From the NCBI GenBank assembly GCA_014058105.1, contig JACGCM010002657.1:1-64000 (forward strand): a stretch of DNA of 64,000 bases, given 5' to 3'. The position numbers and the translations under genes were made by a program. Position 1 is the first letter of the stretch. Each line of letters opens with the position of its first letter. The stretch is from Kingdonia uniflora (lineage: Eukaryota; Streptophyta; Magnoliopsida; Ranunculales; Circaeasteraceae). Positions 12,072 to 21,422 of this stretch are shown here, in pieces. Below the pieces are notes generated by a model. The model was given only the letters and a program-made list of their open reading frames with translations. It was not told the DNA's origin and made no database searches.

Positions 12072-13440
12072 TTGTTGGCGTTCTTGGAGTTAGAATCCTC
12101 TGGCGTTGATGTTAGTTCTATTGCAGTGGTGTGTAACTTTTCTAACATTTTCCAAAAGATTCTTGGTTTGCCTCCAACGAGAGAGATTGATTTTGGTATA
12201 GAAGTTTTACCAGGTGCGGCTTCAATTTTAAAGGCTTCGTATCATCTGGCACCGGTTGAGCTGAAAGAGTTGTATGAACAGATTTCTGAGTTGATGGATC
12301 AGAAGTTTATTCGGCCGCGTACTTCACCATGGGGAGCTCCAGTGTTGTTCACGAAGAAAAAGGACGGGCCTACGCGTCTGTGAATTTATTTTCGCGAGTT
12401 AAACAAAGTCACGATCAAGAATAAGTATCCCTTATCTAGGACCGAGGACTTGTTTGACCAGGCTCGGGGATCACAATTCTTTTCGAAGATTGATCTCAGA
12501 TCAGGTTACCATCAGGTGAAGATCAAGAAGGTGGATGTTTCAAAGACAACATTTCAGACTCGTCACGGATACTATGAGTTTCATGTTATGCCATTTGGAT
12601 TGACGAATGCTCCAACAACATTTATGGAATTGATGAACAGAGTTTATTGGACTTATCTTGATTGGTTTGTTATTGTGTTCGTGGACGACATTTTAATTTT
12701 TTAGAAGATCGAGGCCGAACACGAGGAACATTTGAGGATCCCCTTGTAGACTTTAAGGGATAACCAGTTATTTGTGAAGTTCGAGAAGTGTGAGTTTAGG
12801 CAAAAAGAGGTAAAATTTCTACGGCACATGGTATTTAAAGATGGTATTGCGGTTGATCCTTCGAAGGTTGAAGACATTATAGAATGGGTTCAGCCGACTA
12901 ACATTACCGAGATACACAGTTTTTTGGGTTTAGCCAGTTATTACAGCAGATTCATCAAGAGCTTTTCGCGGATTGCAGCTCCTTTGACTCGCTTGACGCA
13001 GAAGGATGTTCGATTCATTGGGGATGACAAGTGTGATTTGGCTTTCGCAGAATTGAAGAAGAGATTGACTACGGCTCTAGTTCATATTGTTCCTTCCAGT
13101 GGGCAGAAGTATATGGTTTACAGTGATGCATCACTCAGCAGACTTGGTTGTGTACTGATATAAGAAGGAAGGGTTGTGGCTTATGCCTCAAGACAACTTA
13201 AGGTGCACGAGAAAAACTATCCTACTCATGACCTTGAGATGGTAGTGGTGGTATTTGCATTGAAGATTTGGTGACATTATCTTTACGGGGAGAGGTTCGA
13301 GCTCTTTTTTGATCACAAGAGTTTGCGGTACCTTTTCTCGCAGAAAGAGCTAAATATGAGGCTACGTAGATTGATGGAGTTCCTGAAGAACTATGACATC
13401 GCCTTGTAGTATCACCCAGGGAAGGCAAATGTGGTGGTTG
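12072..13440 (+). pseudogene. pol: Chromovirus A reverse transcriptase and RNase H
   Basis: RT blocks are visible in order: ELYEQISELMDQKFIRPRTS with GAPVLFTKKKDG (12240-12370), [15 protein letters not shown] (about 12480-12525), [14 protein letters not shown] (12590-12630) and the catalytic FVDDIL (VDD at 12681-12689). Connection and RNase H follow from 12774 with FLGLASYYSRFIKSFSRIA, then YSDAS (Asp at 13124). The later [11 protein letters not shown] and DHKSLRYLFSQKELNMR blocks are in a frame broken by stops near 13162 and 13272. The RT active site is intact, but stops at 12381, 12702 and 13162 kill the protein. Confidence 0.88.
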
Positions 13441-13779
13441 GCACTTTCAACCATTTTCCTAGGGGATTTAATGCACGTCTGATGTTTCGTGAGTGGTTAA
13501 TGCTTCACAATGTGGCAGATTCCGGGCTGAGTTTGTGTTCACGGGGGTGGGTTGTTTTATTACAAATCTGAGGGTCCAGACTTCATTGATTTCAAGGATG
13601 ATAGAGACTCAGTAGCAGAATGCTAGATTACAATCTTGGGCTTCAGACGTTAGCAGACCAGATTGGACAGTTAGTTTAGATGGCCGTATCTGATGCAGGG
13701 GTAAATTATGTGTGCCAGATTCAGAGATATTGAAGCGTGAGATTTTGAGTGAGGTTCACGGCTCTAGGTATACTATTCA

Positions 13780-14982
13780 TCTAGGCAGTACGAGATGTAC
13801 CAGAACCTGAAGAGACATTATTGGTGGGACAACATGAAGAAAGAGATAGTCGGGTTCATTTCCAAGTGTCCTACAAGTTAGCAGGTGAAGGCCGAGCATC
13901 AGAAACCGGCGAGGCAGCTCAAACCTTTTTAGATTCTAGAGTGGAAATGGGAGCACGTGACGATGGACTTCATTTTGGGTTTATCGCGGATGAAGAAGAG
14001 CCACAATTCTATTTGGGTGATTATAGACCGATTAACCAAGTTGGCACATTTTATTCTGGTTCGCAAGACTTTGACAGTTGACAAGCAGAGCAGATTATAT
14101 GTGAGATAGATAGTTCACTGACATGGGGTTCCGGTGTCTATAGTTTCAGATCGAGATGCCAGATTTACGGGTAACTTTTGGAAGAGTTTCCAACAAGCTA
14201 TGGATACGAGATTAGATTTTAGCACAACATTTCACCCCAGACCGATGGTCAGATGGAGAGAGCTAACCAGATTCTTGAGGATATGCTTAGGACTTATGTT
14301 TTGGACTTCATGGGTAGCTGGGATGAGTACTTATCTTGGGCGGAGTTTGCATACAACAACAGCTTTCAGTCGAGCATCGGGATCGCACCTTATGAGGCTT
14401 AATATGGTAGACTATGCAGATCACCACTGAGTTGGGCAGAGGTTAGTGAGCAGAGATTACTGGGGCCAGACTTGGTTCGTGAGACTGCTGAGGCAGTTAC
14501 TATTATCAGAGATCGGTTACGTATAACACTGAGCCAGCAGAAGAGTTATGCAGACATTCGCAGAGTTTGAGATTGGTGATCACGTTTTACTGAAGGTTTC
14601 CCCGATGATGGGCGTGATGCATTTCAGTAAGAAGGGGAAGTTGGCTCCGAGATTTATTGGTCCGTTCGATATTTTTGCCCGAGTTGGTGAGTTGGTTTAC
14701 CGTTTGGCATTGCCGCCGCAGCTGAGTCGAGTTCACGGCATATTTCATGTATCGATGCTCAGGAAGTATGAATGGGATCCTACTCACGTAATTGATTGGG
14801 AGCACCTGGAAGTTCAGGAAGATACCTCGTATTTAGAGCATCCGGTATGTATTTTGGACCGAGAGGATAAGATTCTTCACAGAATTGTGAAGGTTCAGTG
14901 GACTCACAATAATCCTAGTGAGGCTTCTTGGGAGTTAAAGGCGGATGTAAGAGGCCGTTATCCACATTTATTCTCGGATTGA
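13780..14982 (+). pseudogene. Chromovirus A integrase with chromodomain-like tail
   Basis: The remnant of the HHCC finger reads KRHYWWDNMKKEIVGF followed by a single Cys, with the second Cys pair damaged. The catalytic core shows WEHVTMDFI (first Asp) and [13 protein letters not shown] (second Asp, about 14143). The Glu-bearing Q-M-E-R-A-N-Q block is present only in a shifted frame near 14255. The tail 14548-14982 is one open frame with the GPF/Y-like block FIGPFDIFARVGELVYRLAL, FHVSMLRKY, and a C-terminal chromodomain-like VQWTHNNPSEASWE. Chromodomains steer chromovirus integration toward heterochromatin. The 3' LTR starts 60 bp after the stop. Confidence 0.85.
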
Positions 14983-15029
14983 GGTATGTAAAATTTGAGT
15001 TGTGGAATTTCGGGGCGAAATTTCTTTTT

Positions 15030-15041
15030 AGGAGGGTAGAA
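15030..15041 (+). other. Polypurine tract of chromovirus A
   Basis: AGGAGGGTAGAA immediately precedes the TG that opens the 3' LTR. This is the expected place and composition for the plus-strand primer. Confidence 0.75.
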
Positions 15042-15374
15042 TGTAGTTTCCCAGATTTTTATTTTATTTTATTTATCATTATGCATCACCCATCCATATT
15101 CATACAATACGTCATGCATCATCACTCCTGCATCTGAATTTCCTTCCTCTTATCAGGTTTGTTGCTTTTCTCCTTTTTTGTGTTTCGATGGTTTTGGGGT
15201 TATTAGCGGAGGGGGCTAGTTGTGTTTGGGTGCCCGTGATTGGGTTAGTGGAGGCGTTGTGATTGTTGTTGTTGTGTTTGTGGTGTGGTGTGATCCGGGA
15301 GGGATCCGTGGTTTTCTGAGTTTTTTATGGAGTTTTCCATTGAGGAATCTTTTGTCCAGTTTCTGTTCTTTCTA

Positions 15375-15719
15375 TTCGGACAGACCTCCTTCTGTTCGAA
15401 TAGATCCTTATCTGGTTAATTATATTCGAACAAATCTTGTTCGGTTGGAATATATTTTCATCTGATCAATTTTATTCGAACAACATCCTTTCTGTTCGAA
15501 TACATTCCTTCCTGTTTCTTTCTATTCAAATAGAAATATCTTCTGTTTGAATAGATGTCCGTTCTATAGATATCCACCAGTTCCAGTTCTATTCGAACAA
15601 CATCTTTTCTGTTCGAGTAGATTCCTTTCTGCTTTATTTTAATTGAACAACATGTTTTTCTGTTTGAATACAATTCTTCCTGTCTTGTTTTGATCGAATA
15701 GAAATGTATTCTATTCGAA
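15375..15719 (+). promoter_or_regulatory. TTCGAA dyad array, seven pairs at 50-bp period
   Basis: Palindromic TTCGAA-type words start at 15375/15395, 15425/15445, 15475/15495, 15525/15546, 15592/15612, 15642/15663 and 15693/15714. Spacing within a pair is 20-21 bp. Pair-to-pair distance is 50, 50, 50, 67, 50 and 51 bp. Exact TTCGAA is present in six words; the others are TTCGGA, TTGGAA, TTCAAA, TTTGAA, TTCGAG, ATTGAA or ATCGAA. The two words of a pair are inverted relative to one another (TATTCGAACA then TGTTCGAATA with a 10-nt loop at 15473-15502), so each pair can also form a hairpin. The position, some 330 bp into the LTR and upstream of a CT-rich stretch, suggests an enhancer-like role. 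The binding factor is unknown. Confidence 0.7.
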
Positions 15720-16419
15720 CAAAGACGTGCTTGAACGACCAGGTTGGGTCTTTCTTCGCGATTCTTGGTCGTGGGATTGCCTCAAGTGGAGTGTGGGATC
15801 TTAGGGTTTTAATTACCCATTTCCTTTTCATTTATCTCCTCAATCCTCACTCTCTCACTCACTCTCCTAATTATAATCTTCTTCTCTATTACTTTTTATT
15901 TGCGATCGATTGTTGGGATTGATCTCGCGATATCTCCGGTGAATAATTCCCCTATCCCTTCCTTATGTTTGATTTGTTTGTGGCTTTTGTTGAGGATTGG
16001 AGTTGTGATTTCTTGCAGGTGTTGGGTCGTTGGCATTGGTGTGATTGTTGTTGGTTGTGAAAGTTGAGGTTGGGTTAACCTGTCGATTGGCGGATTTGCG
16101 GGTTATCTTTAATCAGGCGAGTGTCCCTTCACATCTAAATTCCTATACCAGTTTAACCTGTATTAGTTAGAGTTGTGTATTGGCATTGAGATGTTGTGAT
16201 TGGTTTTAAATTATATTGTTTCGTCTGCCATAATTGTTGATTCAGCATTGATGTTTCTTATGGATAGGCATGTAGGGTGTATTTCCCTTTTGTCTTTTAG
16301 GAAGTTGTGCATTATGTGGCATTCTCATGGGTTATCCTTGACTACTGTGTTCCAGTCTTATTGAGACTGATGATTGTTGGATGCTGTGACTGGCTAATTA
16401 GTCACTGTTTACATCTGTG

Positions 16420-16563
16420 TTAGGATTGTTTACCATTCTCTGAGGCAGATAGTTATCCTATGTGTCTGTAGGCCTGGTTGCGGCTGTTGCGTTAGGATTG
16501 TTTACCATTTTCTGAGGTAGATGGTTATCCTATATGTGTTGGTCGGGTTTGGCAGCCGTTGTG
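16420..16563 (+). repeat. 72-bp tandem duplication inside the 3' LTR
   Basis: Two copies start TTAGGATTGTTTACCATT at 16420 and 16492. The 5' LTR remnant and solo LTR F have only one copy, so the duplication is private to this LTR. Confidence 0.8.
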
Positions 16564-17645
16564 TTTTGATCCTTGGGATCCGTTTTCTTCAGTATGTTTT
16601 GTATTCTTTCAACTTAGCGGGGTCGGATACATAACAAAGCTCTACATCGGCTGACCCTCGATTAGACCTAGGATTCTACATTGGGTTAAAATATTAAGTG
16701 AAGTTTGGGCTAGACACTATCATACCTATTACCCTTTGGGAGTATGGGATTGTGCGAGACAGTTTCCTTTGGTCCCCGTCTTATCCTTCGTTAGGTTGAA
16801 ATTCCTTGGAATAAGTGAAATAAAGTTCGGACGTTGGCTCCGTGGGTTGCAAAACCTGGAACACTTTGATCAATTGATAAATAATTCTGCGTGGTTGATC
16901 TGGTAACCCAATCGTACCCATTAAATCCAATTGAGATCTCCCTAAGGTTATTATGTATTAGCGGCTGATCAACCCTATACATTTATTTATAGGTTCTAGT
17001 TCTTGATTTCACAAAATCTTAAATATTCATGATTAGGATATTTCTAGAATCTCCACACATCATATCATATCACATCATGTCACATCATCACATCATCGCA
17101 GCATATTCCTCACATCACTTTTCCGCATACTCCCCTCCCTTTTCCGTTATTTCTACACTTATATAGATTATTGTACTTTTATAGCATCTTAAATCTCATT
17201 CATCTTTCCTCTTTCTTTGTACCCGCTGTATTAGTATGTTTTTTAGCTCTGTTAGGCATTAGTGAGCCATGGTTTTGCTCACTCACATATTTTTCCCCCT
17301 TTTTGAGGCGGAGTAGTCGCAGGTTTTGTAGAGAGCTTCAGCAGTTGGTCCCAGTCCTTGAAGCTGCAGGTTTCTATTCCAGTTTTAGTACCTCTAGTTT
17401 GATATTAGCTTTTGGCATTGTATAGTATTCGAGACATTGTATTTACATTTTCAGTTGATGTATATATATCTTTTGCTTCCGCTTTATTCTTTTACTCTGA
17501 TGATACTGCTATAGTCAATGACTGAGCCTAAACTTGTCTATGGCTCAGTCCTTTGTGGGGACAAATCGGTTAGATTCCCTGACCTGCACATCTCGAATGA
17601 TAGTAATTGGTCTAGTTACCGATTATTAGACTTTGGGGCGTGGCA

Positions 17646-18260
17646 CAAATGGCAAATCATTGGTTACAAATGACAAATCGTTTTTTTAAGTACAAATATT
17701 GTCTACTAACAGAAAAACATAATACAAATGTTCAAAAAACCAAATATACCATTGATAGTTAACAAATAACAAATTATTGGTAACAAATGACAAATCATAT
17801 TTAATAAATGATAAATCATAGTCAACAAATGAAAAATCTTGTATACAGAATGAATAATCGTGTTTTTATTTTATCAATGAACCAAATCGACCATAGATTT
17901 GTCTACTTACTAACAATCACAATTCATTATATCAATGAACCAAATCGACCATTCACTTATATCAAATATTTTCTATCTGTAAAAAAAAATATAACGAATA
18001 ATATATCATAGATAACAAGTGACAAATCTCTGATAAAAAATGCAAAATCATATATAACAAATGACAAATCTATGATAACAAATGCCATATCATACATAAT
18101 AAATGACAAATTAATAATAATCCAACTATACAGACTGGCCATTCTAACAAATATGCCATATGCAAATGACAAAGAAGATATAACAAATGGGAAATATCAT
18201 ATAAATGAATGATATTAACTATTTATAACTTTACAAAATTACAAAAATTATACATTGCAA
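17646..18260 (-). repeat. ACAAATGACAAAT word tract of the MULE right half
   Basis: About 600 bp consist largely of variants of ACAAATGACAAATC, spaced irregularly at 20-40 bp, immediately left of the last protease exon. On the gene strand the word reads ATTTGTCATTTGT. The hydrophobic open frame this creates on - (17957-18172) is a by-product of the repeat and not a gene. Confidence 0.7.
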
Positions 18261-18267
18261 CAAAATG

Positions 18268-18946
18268 CAGATCAAAGTTTTTTCAAAATCTCCTACGGCT
18301 CAACTCCCACCCTCAATATGCCATAAGCAATTGTGTAACAACATTCATTACCGTCTATCAGATCTGGAAATTTCATTCCCCTTAGGATATTGTCCATTAA
18401 GGCAAATATGTAGACCTCGCAGTCATTACCATTTCATTGTATTGGACTAGTAGGTGGACTACTGCAATCGGCAAAATCTTTCCATATCAATATCTTTTAG
18501 AGGATATTTGATAACTGATCTTCAATACGCTGGTGTCCAGAAGATAACTTCTTCTTCTTTCGTGCATTTGCAATTTTTGCATCTACCATTAAATCGTATA
18601 TACATATTTTTCTTTCCTTAAAGGATACAGTACAAAGGACCCAATGGTTTTCATTGATATTCCAGGGAATGAGTATTAATTTCAAATTAGCCACTTTAAA
18701 ATCTCCTCGATTGAAGCAATTAGAAACTGTACGATCCCATTGCATAGATGAAATTTGTTCCCAAATTAGTTTTTTTTTTAATTCTACACTTTCTGGAGAT
18801 GACATATTACGAGTCCAGACATTGAAAGTCGTGCCAATATATTGATATGAAAAAGCATCCGCCACCACAATTTCTTCTTTATCTTCGAGGGCACGATGTC
18901 GTATATCAAAATATGGAATCAGGGCTTTAATGTACACATTAGTGAC
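18268..18946 (-). pseudogene. Ulp1/C48 SUMO-protease catalytic exon of the MULE
   Basis: The exon opens after a TTCTATGTTCAG acceptor at 18947 and encodes the C48 peptidase core. IPYFDIRHRALEDKEE is followed by IPWNINENHWVLCTV with the catalytic His, and then KERKICIYDLM with the catalytic Asp. After about 40 codons and a break come SPIQ, an in-frame TGA, NGNDCEVYIFALMDNI, holding the conserved Gln (oxyanion hole) and the catalytic Cys (near 18420). The family consensus after the catalytic Cys is Gly; here it is Glu. The family cleaves SUMO or related tags; plant Ulp1-MULEs carry such domains without proven substrates. The His-Asp-Cys triad is readable, but the stop before Cys makes this a pseudogene. 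Confidence 0.85.
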
Positions 18947-19126
18947 CTGAACATAGAAAGAAAATGACAAATTATATACCAAAAATGATATAGCTCGTGA
19001 ATACAAATGACAACAACATTAAAACAAATGATAAAGTTCAAACGAATAATGGACAGACAATTTGAAAAAAAATGGTAGAGACTTTTATACAAATGACATA
19101 GGAAAAGAAATAAATGATATAAATAC

Positions 19127-19440
19127 CTCATTGTCCAACCATTGCTTTGGATATAAGGTGTAGAGAACGTTCAGGCAAATAATTTCTTCACCTATCCTCA
19201 TATAAGTACTCTTGTTGTCGTTTTTAGCTTCTGAAGATAATTCATCTAGACTTGGTCTACCTATTTTTTCTCATCCTGGGAGATGGGTTTTTGAATAAAA
19301 GATTCCAATAATACTCCTGGAAGAAGCTCGCCAAGGTGAGCATGCAATTTGTTCATTCGACAAGCCATTTTGAAGGCTCTTTCATTAATTTCTTCCACAG
19401 TTAGTGCATGCCCCTTCTTTCAGGTGACATCCACTTCTGA
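19127..19440 (-). pseudogene. Upstream exon of the Ulp1 gene (start of the C48 domain)
   Basis: Reading on -, the exon includes EEINERAFKMACRMNKLHAH and, one frame on, IICLNVLYTLYPKQWLDNE. The latter is the W-L-D-N-E-V-I block that opens plant Ulp1-like domains. It ends at a GTATTT donor (19126), so the intron 18947-19126 is 180 bp and filled with AAATGACAA words. A frameshift and stops near 19260 interrupt it. Confidence 0.65.
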
Positions 19441-19787
19441 CTCAATTAAAACAAGCTCGAACAGATATGTCGAAATAAGAAATTGAAATATAAATGTGTT
19501 TATTACATGAGAATGAGTAATAAACCAGTTGTTTGGTTTAAAAGTACTTCATACATTGGTCTGGTCAACAACCACTTCTTTTATTACTTGCTTAAGGTCC
19601 GGCTTATTCTATGAATTTACATCATCATCATCCTTGCCTTCAACCACCTTCTCTTTATTCTGTTCCATCTCCTCTTTACTCTCTTTACTTTGTAAATAAA
19701 TAGATTACAAATGATGAAAGTGATACAAGATATGGGAAAATAAATATAAGAAATTGAGAAGTTAGTAGCAAAGAAATGATAAGTTAC

Positions 19788-20257
19788 CTGACTAGCTTCA
19801 TCAACATCTTCCTCTTGGTTGAAGATTACTACTTCAGTTTGTGCAACCTCTATAATCTGTTCTTCGATAGATACAACAGTTGTTTGGTCTACACTAGCCT
19901 GTAAATAAGCAGACTACAAATGATAAGAGTGATACAAGTTATGGGTAAATAAAAGAAAAAAATATGAAGTTACCAGCAAAGAACAAATAAGTTACCTGAC
20001 TAGCTTTATTTTTAAGTTTTTTAACCTCCATAGTTTGTTTCTCGATAGATACAGCAGTTGTTTGGTTAACAATAGCCTGCAAATAAACATACTACAAATG
20101 ATAAGAGTGATACAAGATATGGTCAAACAAAAGAAGAAAATAAGATGTCAACAGCAAACAAATGATAAGTTACATGATAAGCTAAACCAACAACTTCTTC
20201 CTGGTTGAAGAATAATATATCAGTTTTTACTACCTCTGCAACCCCCATAGTATGTAC
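19788..20257 (-). repeat. Tandemly repeated small exons of the Ulp1 gene
   Basis: On the - strand, exon units lie at 19898-19788 (37 codons), 20076-19996 (27 codons) and from 20257 down to about 20174, where the inserted Tat element cuts the third. Each begins after a TTTGCAG- or TTTACAG-like acceptor, ends at a GTAACTT donor, and is in phase 0. They share the blocks DQTT/NQTT, VSIE, EV and EEDVDEASQ or NKASQ. Introns between them (about 100 bp) also align. Symmetric phase-0 exons allow duplication without frame loss. The encoded low-complexity acidic linker would lie N-terminal to the protease domain. Confidence 0.65.
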
Positions 20258-20711
20258 TGTAATGACGTGCTTTCCAGGAGGGAAACCTTCGCCAATACTT
20301 GTTCGTACGGATTGTGCAATAAAGAAGTATTAACCAAGATTTTATGTGGAAAACTCAGCAGAAACTGAGAAAACCACGACCTCGAGGAAGATTTGGAATA
20401 AAATCTAGTAGATCCTAGTTATTACAAGTTTTCTTAGTGTTGGTTATGTTTAGGATAGAGAGATTTCAGATGCGTGGTTCCTTAGGACCTATTCTCTGCC
20501 TGTATTTATAGCATATAAAGGCATTTTACAAAAAGAAAGAAAGAGTCTCCTATTCTGGAGGTAGTGGGCAAACTTTGTGGATCTCAAATAGTTCCTTCTT
20601 GAACGGGCTACGACGGTTACTTTTGGTTTATCAAGGACTCACAGATCCTTCTAGAATGTTGGGCTGCCATTGACTACATAATGCTAAGATATCTTCGATT
20701 ACAGAGTACTG
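20258..20711 (-). repeat. Left, inverted and U3-truncated Tat LTR
   Basis: It begins TGTAATGACGTGC (U5 end) and contains CAATACTTGTTCGTACGG, AAAACTCAGCAGAAACTGAG, CACGACCTCGAGG and GAAAGAAAGAGTCTCCTATT. All of these recur in the Tat LTRs at 45735 and 60522 and, inverted, at 23684-24109. It ends at CAGAGTACTG, which corresponds to position 39 of the full LTR. Confidence 0.8.
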
Positions 20712-21422
20712 ACATCAGTTGACTTAAACCTCACAAAACAACGATACCCTTTGAACTTCGGGTTCATTTTCATCGTGTTGTATACACACAAATTATCTAC
20801 TGTTATTATCACCTCCCCTCTGGCTTTAAGTCTACCATTAATGGTACCACATACCCTAAAAAGGTCATATACATTCGGATTGAATTGACCTGGGGCTACA
20901 TTGAAAAAATTCATTAACTTTTTTTGACCCGCCCTCAGGGGTAACTTTATTTATTTCTTTATCTGTTCTCGATGAATAAGAATACCATCTAGAGGTATAT
21001 CCCGATTGATCATTTCGTATTGATACTTCTCTAATCTAACATCACCTGGGAACCATATTTCTTTTAAAATCTTAAAAAATTTTGGTCTCTAAACCCTCTC
21101 CGTAACAAGCTCCTTCGTCCTCTTAAACATCTTCTTCCCCATCCCCACTCTTTTCTCGATCACTCGCCTGAGGCTCATGATCTACACCAGTCTCAATAAC
21201 TTCTTTCACCGCTCCTTCATGCATACTAGGGACTACCTTAAACTGTTCCCCATTCCCTGTGTCTGCACTGCTCGAACCTAACCTGGATCTCCCCCCCAAT
21301 TGTTGTACACATGTTCTCACATCGATTATCAGAGGCACTACATCTTCGAGACTCGTAAATATATCTTTATCATCATTTAAATTGGGTTCAACCATTATAA
21401 GAACCTGTACATCAGATTCCAT
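20712..21422 (-). pseudogene. Truncated antisense accessory gene (aORF) of a Tat element
   Basis: The frame starts at 21422. It is clearly homologous to the accessory gene at 51693-53822: VEPNLNDDKDIF, EDVVPLIIDVRTCVQQLGG, LGSSSADTG and DHEPQAS align in the first part, and [20 protein letters not shown] and [14 protein letters not shown] in the second (20914-20712). The gene breaks off at the junction with the inverted LTR. Stops lie between the two blocks. No zinc finger or catalytic motif is visible. It is the only coding sequence retained in this derivative. Confidence 0.75.

Larger units (their letters stand above)
9083..17645 (+). mobile_element. Ty3/gypsy chromovirus A (Tekay/Del-like), degenerate
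   Basis: The order is 5' LTR remnant (9083-10276), tRNA-Met-type PBS, gag, protease, RT, RNase H, integrase with chromodomain-like tail, PPT and a full 3' LTR (15042-17645, TG...CA). The MARGGRGRGR gag start, very long LTR of about 2.6 kb and chromodomain tail fit the Tekay/Del lineage of plant chromoviruses. At least ten stops or frameshifts interrupt gag-pol. No 5-bp target duplication can be tested because the left LTR end is lost. The right end (GGGGCGTGGCA) abuts MULE sequence at 17646. Solo LTRs B (24110-27384) and F (46530-49080) belong to the same family. Confidence 0.9.
15042..17645 (+). repeat. Chromovirus A 3' LTR (full length, about 2.6 kb)
   Basis: It begins TGTAGTTTCCCAG and ends GGGGCGTGGCA. 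It contains the TTCGAA array (15375-15719), a CT-rich stretch around 15800-15870 that resembles a transcription-start region, a 72-bp duplication (16420-16563) and the family-wide word TACATAACAAAGCTCTACAT near 16630. It is homologous to solo LTRs B and F. Confidence 0.88.

Noticed and set aside
15375..15719. TTCGAA arrays read as tRNA genes or SINE B boxes (GGTTCGANNCC)
   Set aside because: The flanking GG and CC are absent, no A boxes are paired with them and no cloverleaf can be formed; the words are symmetric palindromes instead.
17957..18172. Hydrophobic membrane-protein-like ORF on the - strand
   Set aside because: It is simply a translation of the ATTTGTCATTTG microrepeat (repeating S-F-V-I-Y-D).
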